DNA of 64,000 nt from Corynebacterium rouxii (GTDB taxonomy: Bacteria; Actinomycetota; Actinomycetes; Mycobacteriales; Mycobacteriaceae): assembly GCF_902702935.1 (NCBI RefSeq), contig NZ_LR738855.1, positions 868,001-932,000 of the forward strand, given 5' to 3'. The position numbers and the translations under genes are program-made. Position 1 is the first letter of the stretch; every line of letters begins with the position of its first letter. Below are positions 54,947-63,097 of this stretch, one piece after another. A model generated the notes under the pieces. The model did not search any database. It worked only from the letters and a program-made list of their open reading frames with translations, and was not told the origin of the DNA.

Positions 54947-56164
54947 GTGAGGAGTAAACAGAACGTTTTAGCAATTGTCCTTGCCGGTGGAGAAGGTAAG
55001 CGGCTGTTCCCGCTCACCGAAGATCGTGCCAAGCCAGCTGTTCCTTTCGGCGGTACCTACCGGCTTATCGATTTCGTGTTGTCTAACCTAGTCAATGCCG
55101 GATATTTAAAGATTTGTGTGCTGACTCAGTACAAGTCTCATTCCCTCGACCGCCACATTTCCCAAGCGTGGCAATTTAGCGGTCCGACCAGCCAATATAT
55201 TGCGTCAGTTCCGGCGCAGCAGCGTTTGGGGAAGCGCTGGTACATGGGCTCCGCGGACGCAATTTTGCAGTCGTTGAACTTGGTGTACGACGAACGTCCC
55301 GATTATGTTTTGGTGTTCGGCGCTGATCACGTTTATCGCATGGATCCTGCGCAGATGGTGGCCGATCACATCGCGTCCGGAAAGGCCGTTACTGTTGCCG
55401 GTATCCGAGTGCCACGTTCAGAAGCAAGCGCTTTTGGTTGCATCCAAGCAGATGAAGACAACAACATCACCGAGTTTTTGGAAAAGCCAGCAGATCCACC
55501 TGGCACTCCAGATGATCCGTCGATGACTTTCGCTTCTATGGGTAACTATGTATTTTCCACGGATGCCCTTATCAAAGCGCTCAAGGAAGACGAGAATAAC
55601 TCTGATTCTGAGCATGACATGGGCGGAGATATCATCCCGTATTTCGTGCGCATGGGTCAGGCCAATGTTTACGACTTCAACAAGAATGTTGTGCCTGGTT
55701 CCACCGACCGCGATCGGGCCTACTGGCGCGACGTTGGTACTATCGACGCCTTCTATGAAGCGCATATGGACTTGATCTCTGTTCACCCAGTGTTCAACCT
55801 CTATAACCAGCAGTGGCCTATTCGTTCCACCGAGCGTGGTGACCTGCCACCTGCGAAGTTCGTTCAAGGAGGTATCGCGCAGGCTTCTATGGTTGCCCAA
55901 GGCTCCATCGTGTCCGGTTCCACTGTGCGTAACTCGGTGGTCTCTACCGATGTTGTGGTCGAAGAAGGCGCAACAGTCGAGGGCTCCGTCATTATGCCAG
56001 GTGTGCGCATCGGCAAGGGGGCAGTGGTGCGTCACTGCATATTGGACAAGAACGTGGTGGTCTCTGACGGTCAAGTCATTGGCGTTGATCGCGAGCGCGA
56101 TGAGCAGCGCTTCCAGATCAGCCCAGGTGGCGTGGTAGTCGTCGGTAAGAACTCCGTCGTATAA
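54947..56164 (+). CDS. glgC: Glucose-1-phosphate adenylyltransferase
   Basis: 405 residues from GTG 54947 ([24 protein letters not shown]). The nucleotidyltransferase signature [23 protein letters not shown] and ADHVYRMD are intact, and a C-terminal left-handed beta-helix ([28 protein letters not shown]) follows. It makes ADP-glucose for GlgA, encoded divergently. The upstream open frame to 54647 has no homology. No CTAGGAGG copies. A terminator follows. Confidence 0.96.
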   Translation: MRSKQNVLAIVLAGGEGKRLFPLTEDRAKPAVPFGGTYRLIDFVLSNLVNAGYLKICVLTQYKSHSLDRHISQAWQFSGPTSQYIASVPAQQRLGKRWYMGSADAILQSLNLVYDERPDYVLVFGADHVYRMDPAQMVADHIASGKAVTVAGIRVPRSEASAFGCIQADEDNNITEFLEKPADPPGTPDDPSMTFASMGNYVFSTDALIKALKEDENNSDSEHDMGGDIIPYFVRMGQANVYDFNKNVVPGSTDRDRAYWRDVGTIDAFYEAHMDLISVHPVFNLYNQQWPIRSTERGDLPPAKFVQGGIAQASMVAQGSIVSGSTVRNSVVSTDVVVEEGATVEGSVIMPGVRIGKGAVVRHCILDKNVVVSDGQVIGVDRERDEQRFQISPGGVVVVGKNSVV

Positions 56165-56170
56165 AACCTA

Positions 56171-56203
56171 AGGGAGGCATCGATTGCTTGTCGACGCCTC
56201 CCT
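56171..56203. terminator. Terminator between glgC and the convergent methyltransferase gene
   Basis: Stem AGGGAGGC (56171-56178) / GCCTCCCT (56196-56203), extended by ATCGA / TCGAC. A T-rich stretch follows on the minus strand. The loop holds GCTTGTCGACGC, another over-represented word in the window. Confidence 0.8.
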
Positions 56204-56222
56204 CTGCGGTTTCCACCGAGCG

Positions 56223-56855
56223 TTATAGTTTGGTAATAAGTGTCGTTCCCCCTCCTAGAGGAAGGCGGCATACGACGACCTCATCGAGGCTGCGAACATA
56301 TTCATCTGCTTCACGCGCTGTAACTGTTTCGCGATCCTTACGCGTGGAATCTGCCACGGTGCCGTCGAGAAGCGCGTCAGGCAGAACAAGGACGCCGCCG
56401 CTGGCAAGCAGCGGTAGGGAAGCGTCGATAAATGCGCGAAGGTCGAGAGGGGCTACTTCGCCGAAAATGACCTGATACTGACCCCGTGCTAATCGTCCCA
56501 TCACGTCGAGGGGACGGGACGGCAAAAATCTAATCCGTGAGGAACCATAGCCCGCGTCGTGGAAAGCTTTCTTGGCGCGCTTTTGGTGCTCAGGCTCAGG
56601 ATCGATACAGGTCAAAATTCCTTTTTCGCCAAGACCCGCTAGGAGGTGGAGGCCCACCACACTTGCTGTTGGGGTAACCGCAATAGCTCCGTGGGCGCGC
56701 GATACCCCCGCCAATGTGGTTAAAAGCTGGCCGGTAATGGAATCGGGGACATGGAGCCCAAATTCCTGCGCATCCTCGCGCGCGGTTGCTAAAGCCTCAC
56801 TCACGTCGGTCGTGGAGTCAATGTAGTTGCGAATAAAGTCTGATGGAGCGTTCAC
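56223..56855 (-). CDS. O-methyltransferase (Rv1220c-like)
   Basis: 210 residues from the GTG at 56855 (NAPSDFIRNYIDSTTDVSEAL). Methyltransf_3-type fold with AIAVTPTASVVGLHLLAGLG, CIDPEPEHQKRAKKAF (acidic SAM-ribose contact) and a YQVIFGEVAPLDLRAFID region. The Gly-rich SAM loop is weak (TPTASVVG). It lies next to sigE as Rv1220c does in M. tuberculosis. Substrate unknown. TACACT lies seven bases before the start (56863-56868 on the plus strand as AGTGTA), suggesting a leaderless transcript. Confidence 0.83.
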   Translation of the reverse strand: MNAPSDFIRNYIDSTTDVSEALATAREDAQEFGLHVPDSITGQLLTTLAGVSRAHGAIAVTPTASVVGLHLLAGLGEKGILTCIDPEPEHQKRAKKAFHDAGYGSSRIRFLPSRPLDVMGRLARGQYQVIFGEVAPLDLRAFIDASLPLLASGGVLVLPDALLDGTVADSTRKDRETVTAREADEYVRSLDEVVVCRLPLGGGTTLITKL

Positions 56856-57055
56856 AATCGACAGTGTATGTCTAGGAGGAGGGGATTGTGGTGGCGACAT
56901 GAGCCCAACTTCAAAGGTTGTGACGCCTGTTAACAGTGTGAATGCTGCAAAGCAGATCACCATAAGGTCACAATCTGAGAACAATTGTGCTTTGCCAGTG
57001 TTTTTACAGAAACTTGGCTGGTTTTCCTCAGAACAGTCCGGCACAATCAACAACT

Positions 57056-57706
57056 ATGACATACACGCACGGCTCCGCCCTCCCTAGCACCGACGACGTC
57101 ACCATCGACGCCGACGTAGCCACCGAGGAGTTGACTGGAACCGCAGCTTTCGACGCGGGCGTTGGCGACATGCCTTCATGGCAAGAACTCGTTGCCCAAC
57201 ACGCCGATAGCGTCTATCGTCTCGCATTTCGTTTGTCCGGCAACCAGCATGACGCAGAAGATTTAACCCAAGAAACTTTCATGCGTGTATTCCGGTCGCT
57301 CAAGGGCTACCAACCGGGAACCTTCGAGGGATGGTTGCACCGCATTACTACCAACCTCTTCCTTGACATGGTGCGTCACCGCGCCAAGATCCGTATGGAA
57401 GCACTCCCAGAGGATTACGAGCGCGTCCCTGGTACCGACATGACGCCCGAGCAGGCCTATAACGTGTCTAACTTGGACCCAGCGCTTCAAAAGGCTCTCG
57501 ACGACCTCAGCCCTGACTTCCGTGTGGCCGTCGTACTTTGTGACGTCGTTGGCATGAGCTATGACGAAATCGCAGACACCTTAGGTGTGAAAATGGGCAC
57601 CGTTCGCTCCCGAATCCACCGCGGACGCTCCCAACTGCGTGCACATTTGGAGAACCAAGCAACCAGCGATGAAGGTGCCCAACTCCTCCTAGCCACTGGG
57701 AGATAA
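57056..57706 (+). CDS. sigE: ECF sigma factor SigE
   Basis: 216 residues from ATG 57056. Sigma region 2 ([49 protein letters not shown]) and region 4 ([44 protein letters not shown]) are complete. In corynebacteria and mycobacteria SigE directs the surface/envelope-stress response. It is followed 41 bases later by its anti-sigma factor, then tatB, in the conserved order. One motif copy (57685) near the end. Confidence 0.95.
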   Translation: MTYTHGSALPSTDDVTIDADVATEELTGTAAFDAGVGDMPSWQELVAQHADSVYRLAFRLSGNQHDAEDLTQETFMRVFRSLKGYQPGTFEGWLHRITTNLFLDMVRHRAKIRMEALPEDYERVPGTDMTPEQAYNVSNLDPALQKALDDLSPDFRVAVVLCDVVGMSYDEIADTLGVKMGTVRSRIHRGRSQLRAHLENQATSDEGAQLLLATGR

Positions 57707-57747
57707 AAATCGGGGTACAGTTCGATGGCGGAGGTGACTATTACCAG

Positions 57748-58161
57748 ATGAAAAAAGAACACTCCCCTAAAAACAAGGTGCGTCGCTTCGCATCAGTGGA
57801 GCATCTCAACCCCGAGGCTGTGGCAGCTTTTGTTGACAACGAGCTCAGCCCCGCGGCAGCACACCGCGCCAAAATTCATCTGGTTCATTGTCCCGAGTGC
57901 AGGGAGGAAATCCATCGTCAGCGTCGAGCCGCCGATCGGCTTCGCGACGGCAACAACTCGGACATGCGGCCTTCTTCTGATTTGATCGCCAAACTGCAAT
58001 CGATTGCTGCTTGTTGCCCAGATGGGCCTACGGCGGAGGAAGTACCGTCGTCCCCCCAATCCCTCCTAGACAAATTGGATGGGGTTGCTAGGAATATTTA
58101 CAAAACTACAAAGACTCTTCGTGAGGCACGCAACGAAGCCTTGCGACAGTACGAACGTTAA
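57748..58161 (+). CDS. cseE: Anti-sigma factor with zinc-associated (ZAS) motif
   Basis: 137 residues. The ZAS core HLVHCPECREEIHRQR (H-x3-C-x2-C) and upstream LNPEAVAAFVDNELSP match anti-sigma factors of the RseA/CseE class, which bind SigE. No transmembrane helix, so it is cytosolic. Position after sigE and before tatB is as in C. glutamicum (CseE). CCTCCTAG at 58062 in coding orientation. Confidence 0.9.
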   Translation: MKKEHSPKNKVRRFASVEHLNPEAVAAFVDNELSPAAAHRAKIHLVHCPECREEIHRQRRAADRLRDGNNSDMRPSSDLIAKLQSIAACCPDGPTAEEVPSSPQSLLDKLDGVARNIYKTTKTLREARNEALRQYER

Positions 58162-58178
58162 AATTTCGGTCAACAGGC

Positions 58179-58191
58179 TAGAGTAGGAGGG
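58179..58191 (+). promoter_or_regulatory. Candidate -10 for leaderless tatB start
   Basis: TAGAGT (58179-58184) seven bases before GTG 58192. A TAGGAGG word lies between them only one base from the GTG, too close to act as a normal ribosome-binding site. Confidence 0.45.
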
Positions 58192-58635
58192 GTGTTTTCC
58201 TCCATTGGCTGGCCAGAAATCTTCACGGTCCTCATTCTCGGATTGATCATCATTGGTCCTGAGCGACTCCCGAAAGTTATCGAGGACGTTCGCGCTGCGA
58301 TTTATGCGGCAAAAAAGGCCATTAACAATGCCAAAGAAGAGCTTAACGGCAATCTAGGGGCGGAATTTGATGAGTTCCGTGAACCGATCAATAAGATCGC
58401 TTCCATTCAACGTATGGGGCCCAAGGCTGTCCTCACCAAAGCATTGTTTGATGAGGACGAGAACTTCATGGATAACTTTGATCCGAAAAAGATTATGGCT
58501 AGTGGTACTGAAGGTGAAGCATATCGTCAGCGCGGTGCCAGCCAGCCGGTCGTCGATCCAGCTTCTCAACAGCAGAATCAAGCGCAAAAAGAACCCCAGC
58601 CAAAGTCGGGCTTTAGCTGGGATGACATCACCTAG
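58192..58635 (+). CDS. tatB: Sec-independent translocase subunit TatB
   Basis: 147 residues from GTG 58192. A membrane helix (EIFTVLILGLIIIGPERLPKVI, with the conserved Glu and Gly-Pro hinge) is followed by an amphipathic helix (DVRAAIYAAKKAINNAKEELN) and a Gln-rich tail. TatB with TatA and TatC exports folded proteins with twin-arginine signals. It is downstream of sigE-cseE, as in mycobacteria and C. glutamicum. Confidence 0.93.
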   Translation: MFSSIGWPEIFTVLILGLIIIGPERLPKVIEDVRAAIYAAKKAINNAKEELNGNLGAEFDEFREPINKIASIQRMGPKAVLTKALFDEDENFMDNFDPKKIMASGTEGEAYRQRGASQPVVDPASQQQNQAQKEPQPKSGFSWDDIT

Positions 58636-58638
58636 GTT

Positions 58639-59772
58639 TTAGTGGCGGGTAACTCCTAGTCCGAGTGGTTTTCCAGCAAGGGAATCACGACGGACGACGA
58701 GTTTGTCTGCGATCTTATGGATCGCTGCGCCGGTGGGTGATTCGGGGGCGCTGACTGCGATAGGAGTGCCGGTATCGCCGCCTTCGCGCAATCGCGGATC
58801 GAGTGGCACGCTGCCTAGGAGGGGGACGGGGGTACCCGTGAGGGTCTTGAGCCGATCTGCCATCGCTTGTCCGCCGCCGCTGCCGAACACATCCATGGTG
58901 CTGCCGTCGGGGAGAACCATGGATCCCATGTTTTCGATGACGCCGGCGATTTTTTGGTTGGTTTGGATGCTGATGGATCCGGCGCGTTCGGCGACTTCGG
59001 CTGCTGCAGATTGTGGTGTAGTGACCACGAGGAGTTCTGCGTTGGGGACGAGTTGTGCCACGGAGATGGCGATGTCGCCGGTTCCTGGGGGGAGGTCTAG
59101 GAGGAGGATGTCGAGGTCGCCCCAGAATACGTCGGCTAGGAACTGTTGGATTGCGCGGTGGAGCATGGGGCCGCGCCATACGACGGGTGCGTTTCCTTCG
59201 ACGAAGTGTGCGATGGAGATGAGTTTTACGCCGTGTGCTTGGGGCGGCATGATCATGTCGTCGACGGCGTGGGGGCGGTCGGTGGAGCCGAGCATGCCTG
59301 GTACTGAGTGTCCGTAGATGTCGGCGTCGAGGACACCTACTTTGAGTCCGCGGGCGGCGAGTGCGGTGGCGAGGTTGACGGTCATGGAGGACTTGCCGAC
59401 GCCGCCCTTGCCGGATGCTACTGCGAATACTCGGGTTGTGGAGTCAGGTTGTGCGAAGGGAATAACTGGCTCATCGACGTTGCCTCGCAGTGACATGCGA
59501 AGTTCACGGCGTTGTTCGTCGCTCATCACATCGGTTCCGACGTTGACGCTGCCAACGCCGTCGATGTCTTCGATTGCGGCCTTGGTGTTGGTGACCAAGG
59601 TGTTTTTCATGGGGCAGGCGGCAATGGTGAGGTAGATGTCTACGTCGACGTTGTTGCCGTCGATGTTGATGGATTTCACCATGCCGATTTCGGTGATCGG
59701 TTTGCCGATTTCGGGGTCTTCGACGCGCGCGAGGGCTGCGCGCACGTCAGATTCAGTCAGTATATGTGTCAT
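58639..59772 (-). CDS. mrp: Mrp/ApbC-type P-loop ATPase (iron-sulfur carrier)
   Basis: 377 residues. An N-terminal MIP18/DUF59 domain (about 1-90, ARVEDPEIGKPITEIGMV) is followed by a ParA-like P-loop ATPase with the deviant Walker A SGKGGVGKSS (about 118-127), LPPGTGD and a C-terminal FGSGGG region. The scaffold cysteines of many Mrp proteins are not visible in the C-terminus (FGSGGGQAMADR). Thought to insert Fe-S clusters. Convergent with tatB with no room for a terminator. Two motif copies (58815, 59097) in CCTCCTAG coding orientation. Confidence 0.9.
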   Translation of the reverse strand: MTHILTESDVRAALARVEDPEIGKPITEIGMVKSINIDGNNVDVDIYLTIAACPMKNTLVTNTKAAIEDIDGVGSVNVGTDVMSDEQRRELRMSLRGNVDEPVIPFAQPDSTTRVFAVASGKGGVGKSSMTVNLATALAARGLKVGVLDADIYGHSVPGMLGSTDRPHAVDDMIMPPQAHGVKLISIAHFVEGNAPVVWRGPMLHRAIQQFLADVFWGDLDILLLDLPPGTGDIAISVAQLVPNAELLVVTTPQSAAAEVAERAGSISIQTNQKIAGVIENMGSMVLPDGSTMDVFGSGGGQAMADRLKTLTGTPVPLLGSVPLDPRLREGGDTGTPIAVSAPESPTGAAIHKIADKLVVRRDSLAGKPLGLGVTRH

Positions 59773-59784
59773 CGATGTGTTAGG

Positions 59785-60381
59785 TTACTCGTTTTTGTCG
59801 TTCTCGCGAAGGTCTCCTTGGGTGGGGTCGGAGATCTCTTCGTGGCCGGATTCGTTAATTTGGTGGATCAGTGCGACACGCGATGCGGCTTCGTCATCGA
59901 GTTTGGCTTCGATTCGGTCGAGCATGTTTTGTAGGTCTTCGAGCTCGTGTCGCAGATAGTCGCGAGAGACCATGTCACCGACGGCAAGGCGCAGGCCGGC
60001 GAGCTCGCGGGTAATAAATTCCGTGTCTGCTTTGGTCTCAAATGCGCGACGGCGATCTTCGTTTAAGGAGACTCGGTCGCGGTCCTCTTGGCGATTCTGC
60101 GCTAGGAGGATGAGGGGCGCTGCGTAGGCTGCCTGCGTGGAGAATGCGAGGTTGAGCAGGATGAAAGGGTAGGGATCCCATTGCCAGACGAACACACCGC
60201 AGTTGAGTGCAACCCACAGGACCACGAAGACGGTTTGCCACATGAGGTAGGTGCCGGTGCCGAAGAATCGTGCGATTTTTTCGGCGTAGGCGCCGATGGT
60301 GTCGTCGTCAAGTTTGAGGAAGGTGCGGCGCTGCTTGAGAAATGGGGTGTCGAGCTCGGAACGGTTGTTGTATTCCGCCAT
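59785..60381 (-). CDS. DUF1003 membrane protein
   Basis: 198 residues. Two helices (LMWQTVFVVLWVALNCGVFVW; PFILLNLAFSTQAAYAAPLILLAQ) with the DUF1003 pattern WDPYPFILLNLAFSTQAAYAAPLI, then a charged helical C-terminus. Function unknown. Between mrp and the MgtE_N gene, as in M. tuberculosis (Rv1231c). One motif copy (60102). Confidence 0.9.
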   Translation of the reverse strand: MAEYNNRSELDTPFLKQRRTFLKLDDDTIGAYAEKIARFFGTGTYLMWQTVFVVLWVALNCGVFVWQWDPYPFILLNLAFSTQAAYAAPLILLAQNRQEDRDRVSLNEDRRRAFETKADTEFITRELAGLRLAVGDMVSRDYLRHELEDLQNMLDRIEAKLDDEAASRVALIHQINESGHEEISDPTQGDLRENDKNE

Positions 60382-60384
60382 GAG

Positions 60385-61674
60385 CTACACCTCCTTTGGT
60401 GTTTCGTCGGGGCGAATGCCGGTGTCGCGCCAGTCGTCGGGGAGCATGTGGTCGAGGAGATCGTCGACGGCCACCGCGCCTAGGAGGTGGTTGTCGTTGT
60501 CCACGACGGGGCCGCACACAAGGTTGTAGGTAGCAAAGTAGCGTGCGGCGGTTTCTTGGGAGTCGCTGGCCCACAGGGGTGGCAGGTCTGGGTCGAGGAT
60601 GCCCGAGACGAGTTCACTAGGAGGTTCGCGCAGGAGTTTTTGTAGGTGCACGCATCCTAGGTATTTGCCGGTAGGGGTCGCTGTAGGCGGCCGGACGACG
60701 AACACAATGCTGGCCAGTGACGTGGGCAGGTCAGGGTTGCGCGCTAGGGCGAGAGCTTCTGCGACGGTGGTTTGTGGGGAGAGGATGAGCGGTTCGGGGG
60801 TCATGAGTGCACCGACAGTGTCGGGGCTAAAGCTCATGAGGCGGCGCACGGGGGCGGACTCTTCGGGGTCCATCAGCTCTAGGAGGACGTCGGCTTTGTC
60901 GTCATCGAGTTCGCCTAGGAGGTCTGCGGCGTCGTCAGGGTCCATTTCTTCGAGGACGTCGGCGGCACGTTCGATGTCGAGGGTTTCGATGAGTTCTGCC
61001 TGGCGGTCTTCGGACATTTCTTGAAGGACGTCGGCGAGGCGGTCGTCGTCAAGCTCTTTGGCTACGTTGGCGCGCTGGGCGTCGGGTAGCTCGTAGAGTG
61101 CAGTGGCGATGTCGGCAGGGCGCATGTCTTCGAATTCTGCGATGAGTTCGGCGGCTGCGTCTGTGATGCCTACACCGCCCGCGGAAATGCCATGGACGTG
61201 CGACCATGGGCAGGTGAACAGTTCGGGGCGGCGTCCGAATTTGGGACGTTCGCCAATGACAGCAACACGTGAGATTGCCCAGTCGCGGGTGCGGGTGCGT
61301 TCCAGTTCGATGTCTGCGACTTCGACGGGGCGCCCGTGGAGGTGGTCAAGTTCGGGGTCGTCGACGTGGACTTTGGAGCCGACGATATCGGCGATGATCG
61401 CCACCTCGCCGTTTCTCGGTTTGTATGCGCGTAACGACACTGATCCAGAAACCAGCGTAATTTCCTGAGGCTCGATAGCAGCAACGCGAAGCATGGGAAG
61501 GAAAATCTTCCGATTGTTCATCATCTCGACAACCAAACCCAAAACGCGCGAGGGTTGGCCGTTGGGGCGAACATTGACAATTACGTCGCGTACACGGCCT
61601 ATGGCATCAGTATCGGGTCCGCGGACAATCATGCCGGCGAGACGTCCTGCATACACACGTGTCACTTGACTCAT
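60385..61674 (-). CDS. MgtE N-domain / CBS protein (Rv1232c-like)
   Basis: 429 residues from the ATG at 61674. A PRC-barrel-like N-terminus (about 1-150), an MgtE intracellular N domain (ALYELPDAQRANVAKELDDDRLADVLQEM and following, rich in acidic helices) and two CBS domains (SFSPDTVGALMTPEPLILSPQTTV; GPVVDNDNHLLGAVAVDDLLDHML). It lacks the membrane domain of a magnesium channel, so it is a sensor or regulator rather than a transporter. TAGACT lies seven bases before the ATG (61682-61687), suggesting a leaderless start. Four motif copies, all CCTCCTAG in coding sense, encoding the LL in LLGEL or LLELM. Confidence 0.87.
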   Translation of the reverse strand: MSQVTRVYAGRLAGMIVRGPDTDAIGRVRDVIVNVRPNGQPSRVLGLVVEMMNNRKIFLPMLRVAAIEPQEITLVSGSVSLRAYKPRNGEVAIIADIVGSKVHVDDPELDHLHGRPVEVADIELERTRTRDWAISRVAVIGERPKFGRRPELFTCPWSHVHGISAGGVGITDAAAELIAEFEDMRPADIATALYELPDAQRANVAKELDDDRLADVLQEMSEDRQAELIETLDIERAADVLEEMDPDDAADLLGELDDDKADVLLELMDPEESAPVRRLMSFSPDTVGALMTPEPLILSPQTTVAEALALARNPDLPTSLASIVFVVRPPTATPTGKYLGCVHLQKLLREPPSELVSGILDPDLPPLWASDSQETAARYFATYNLVCGPVVDNDNHLLGAVAVDDLLDHMLPDDWRDTGIRPDETPKEV

Positions 61675-61681
61675 AACGGCC

Positions 61682-61687
61682 AGTCTA
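61682..61687 (-). promoter_or_regulatory. Candidate -10 for leaderless start of the MgtE_N gene
   Basis: On the minus strand TAGACT followed by 7 bases to the ATG at 61674, without a ribosome-binding site. Confidence 0.45.
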
Positions 61688-61799
61688 CGTGGTTCAAGGC
61701 GATGAACCACATTGGAACTATCTTTGTGACTCAGTCGTTGACTAGGAGGAGAACACCACCGAACGAATACGTTGTGCGTACCGCACGAGGAGAATACTG

Positions 61800-62309
61800 A
61801 TGGCCCTCAACTTCAATGCTCGTCCTAGCGACAATACCCCAGCCCAGCTGCGTGATCGTGCTAAGCCTGAAGGCTGGCCGGTTGGTTCATTTGAGTCCTA
61901 TGCGCAGGCTCAGGCGGCCGTGGACATGTTGGCGGACAACAACTTTCCGGTGGATAAGCTCACTATCGTGGGTGTAGATCTCATGGAAGTAGAGCGAGTA
62001 GTGGGCAAACTCACATGGGGAAGGGTGCTCATTGGCGGAGCTGCTTCTGGCGCATGGATGGGTCTTTTTGTCGCCGTTGTTATGGGTATGGTGTCGGGAA
62101 CATGGGGAACCGCGCTTATGATGGGCATCCCGCTTGGTGTCGTATTTGGCATGGGGCTTGCCGCCGTGCAATACGCTTCCACGAACGGGAAACGCGACTT
62201 TGCTTCCAGCACACATATCGTTGCGGGGCGTTACGACGTCCTCTGCCATCCGAGCGCTGCACGAGAAGCACGCGATGCCATTGCTAACTACATGCGCTCC
62301 GCGCGATAA
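61800..62309 (+). CDS. General stress protein 17M-like membrane protein
   Basis: 169 residues. An N-terminal GSP17M-like fold (GWPVGSFESYAQAQAAVDMLADNNFPVDKLTIVGVDLMEVERVVGKLTWGRVL) is followed by two glycine-rich helices (AASGAWMGLFVAVVMGMVSG; GTALMMGIPLGVVFGMGLAAVQ). Related to Rv1234. The ATG at 61800 is preceded by CACGAGGAG at good distance. No known partner. Role in stress is inferred from the domain name only. Confidence 0.85.
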   Translation: MALNFNARPSDNTPAQLRDRAKPEGWPVGSFESYAQAQAAVDMLADNNFPVDKLTIVGVDLMEVERVVGKLTWGRVLIGGAASGAWMGLFVAVVMGMVSGTWGTALMMGIPLGVVFGMGLAAVQYASTNGKRDFASSTHIVAGRYDVLCHPSAAREARDAIANYMRSAR

Positions 62310-62320
62310 GCTATACGCAG

Positions 62321-63040
62321 ATGAACGTTGTTAAACGCGGAAAGGGGCCGGTTGGCGCTATGAAACGAGGTCGTGTGACCCAAACCCTCCTCCTAGGCAC
62401 TGTTGCCGCAGTGGGACTAGGAGGGGCTGCGTGCGCTGAGTTTGAGCCGGAAACCCCAAAGAATTTTGATCAGACCAAGGTTGTCTCCATCGTGATTGAT
62501 CCTGACGACTGGACTTAGGCAGTTCTTGGCGAGGCATACAAGCAGGCGTTAACTAAAGATGCAGGTCGCCTAGCGGTTGTGCATGTTCGTGTTGGGGAGA
62601 GAGACAGCGCGGATTCGGTGAGCATGTTGTCTACTGGGCGTGCTGACTTGTACATCGGTTGTACTGGTCGAGAGCTTAAGTCGCATGATGCGAAGGCTGC
62701 TGTTACTTTGAGCAAAGAGTATGCTGCTGATGAGGACCGTTTTGGTTCCAACCGTGGGAAGTGGCGTGATCGTACGTATAAGGAGCTGATGGCTCGCTTA
62801 GGTAACCGCGTTGATGCGACGGATCCTTCCAATGTGATGGCCTGTAAAGACGAGCAGGAGTTTCTTCCGCAAAGTATTGTGCCGTTGTATCGCATGCCGG
62901 TGTTTAACCGTGATGAGTTAGCAACGTTGAATCATATGACTGCACGGTTGGCACAGATTGATTTCGATGAGTTAGTTAGTTATGCGCAGTCGCATGGTAG
63001 TGCGGCAACGGCTGTAAATGACAAGCTGTTTGGTGAGTAG
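62321..63040 (+). pseudogene. Secreted lipoprotein with an in-frame amber codon
   Basis: ATG 62321 (or 62360) begins a signal peptide ending in a lipobox LGGAAC, so Cys is the first mature residue. The frame reads to IVIDPDDWT and meets TAG at 62516-62518, then continues open in the same frame for another 173 codons (AVLGEAYKQALTKD... to VNDKLFGE). No frameshift is needed to join the two halves, so one base change separates it from an intact gene of about 239 codons. The second part (MLSTGRADLYIGCTGRELKSHDA) resembles a solute-binding protein, but the family was not identified with certainty. Upstream of odhA, convergent with it. Confidence 0.8.
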
Positions 63041-63055
63041 AAAGTACAGTAAACA

Positions 63056-63091
63056 AAAGTGCGGCTCCCTCCTAGGAGGGAGCCGCACTTT
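63056..63091. terminator. Perfect 36-base palindrome, bidirectional terminator
   Basis: AAAGTGCGGCTCCCTCCT followed directly by its exact complement AGGAGGGAGCCGCACTTT. The centre is CCTCCTAGGAGG, two overlapping copies of the motif in opposite orientation. It lies between the convergent lipoprotein pseudogene and odhA and has a run of A on the left and T on the right. Confidence 0.88.
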
Positions 63092-63097
63092 CAATTC

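Noticed and set aside
62516..62518. Amber codon decoded as pyrrolysine or by programmed readthrough
   Set aside because: No evidence for either in this genus; a nonsense mutation is simpler.
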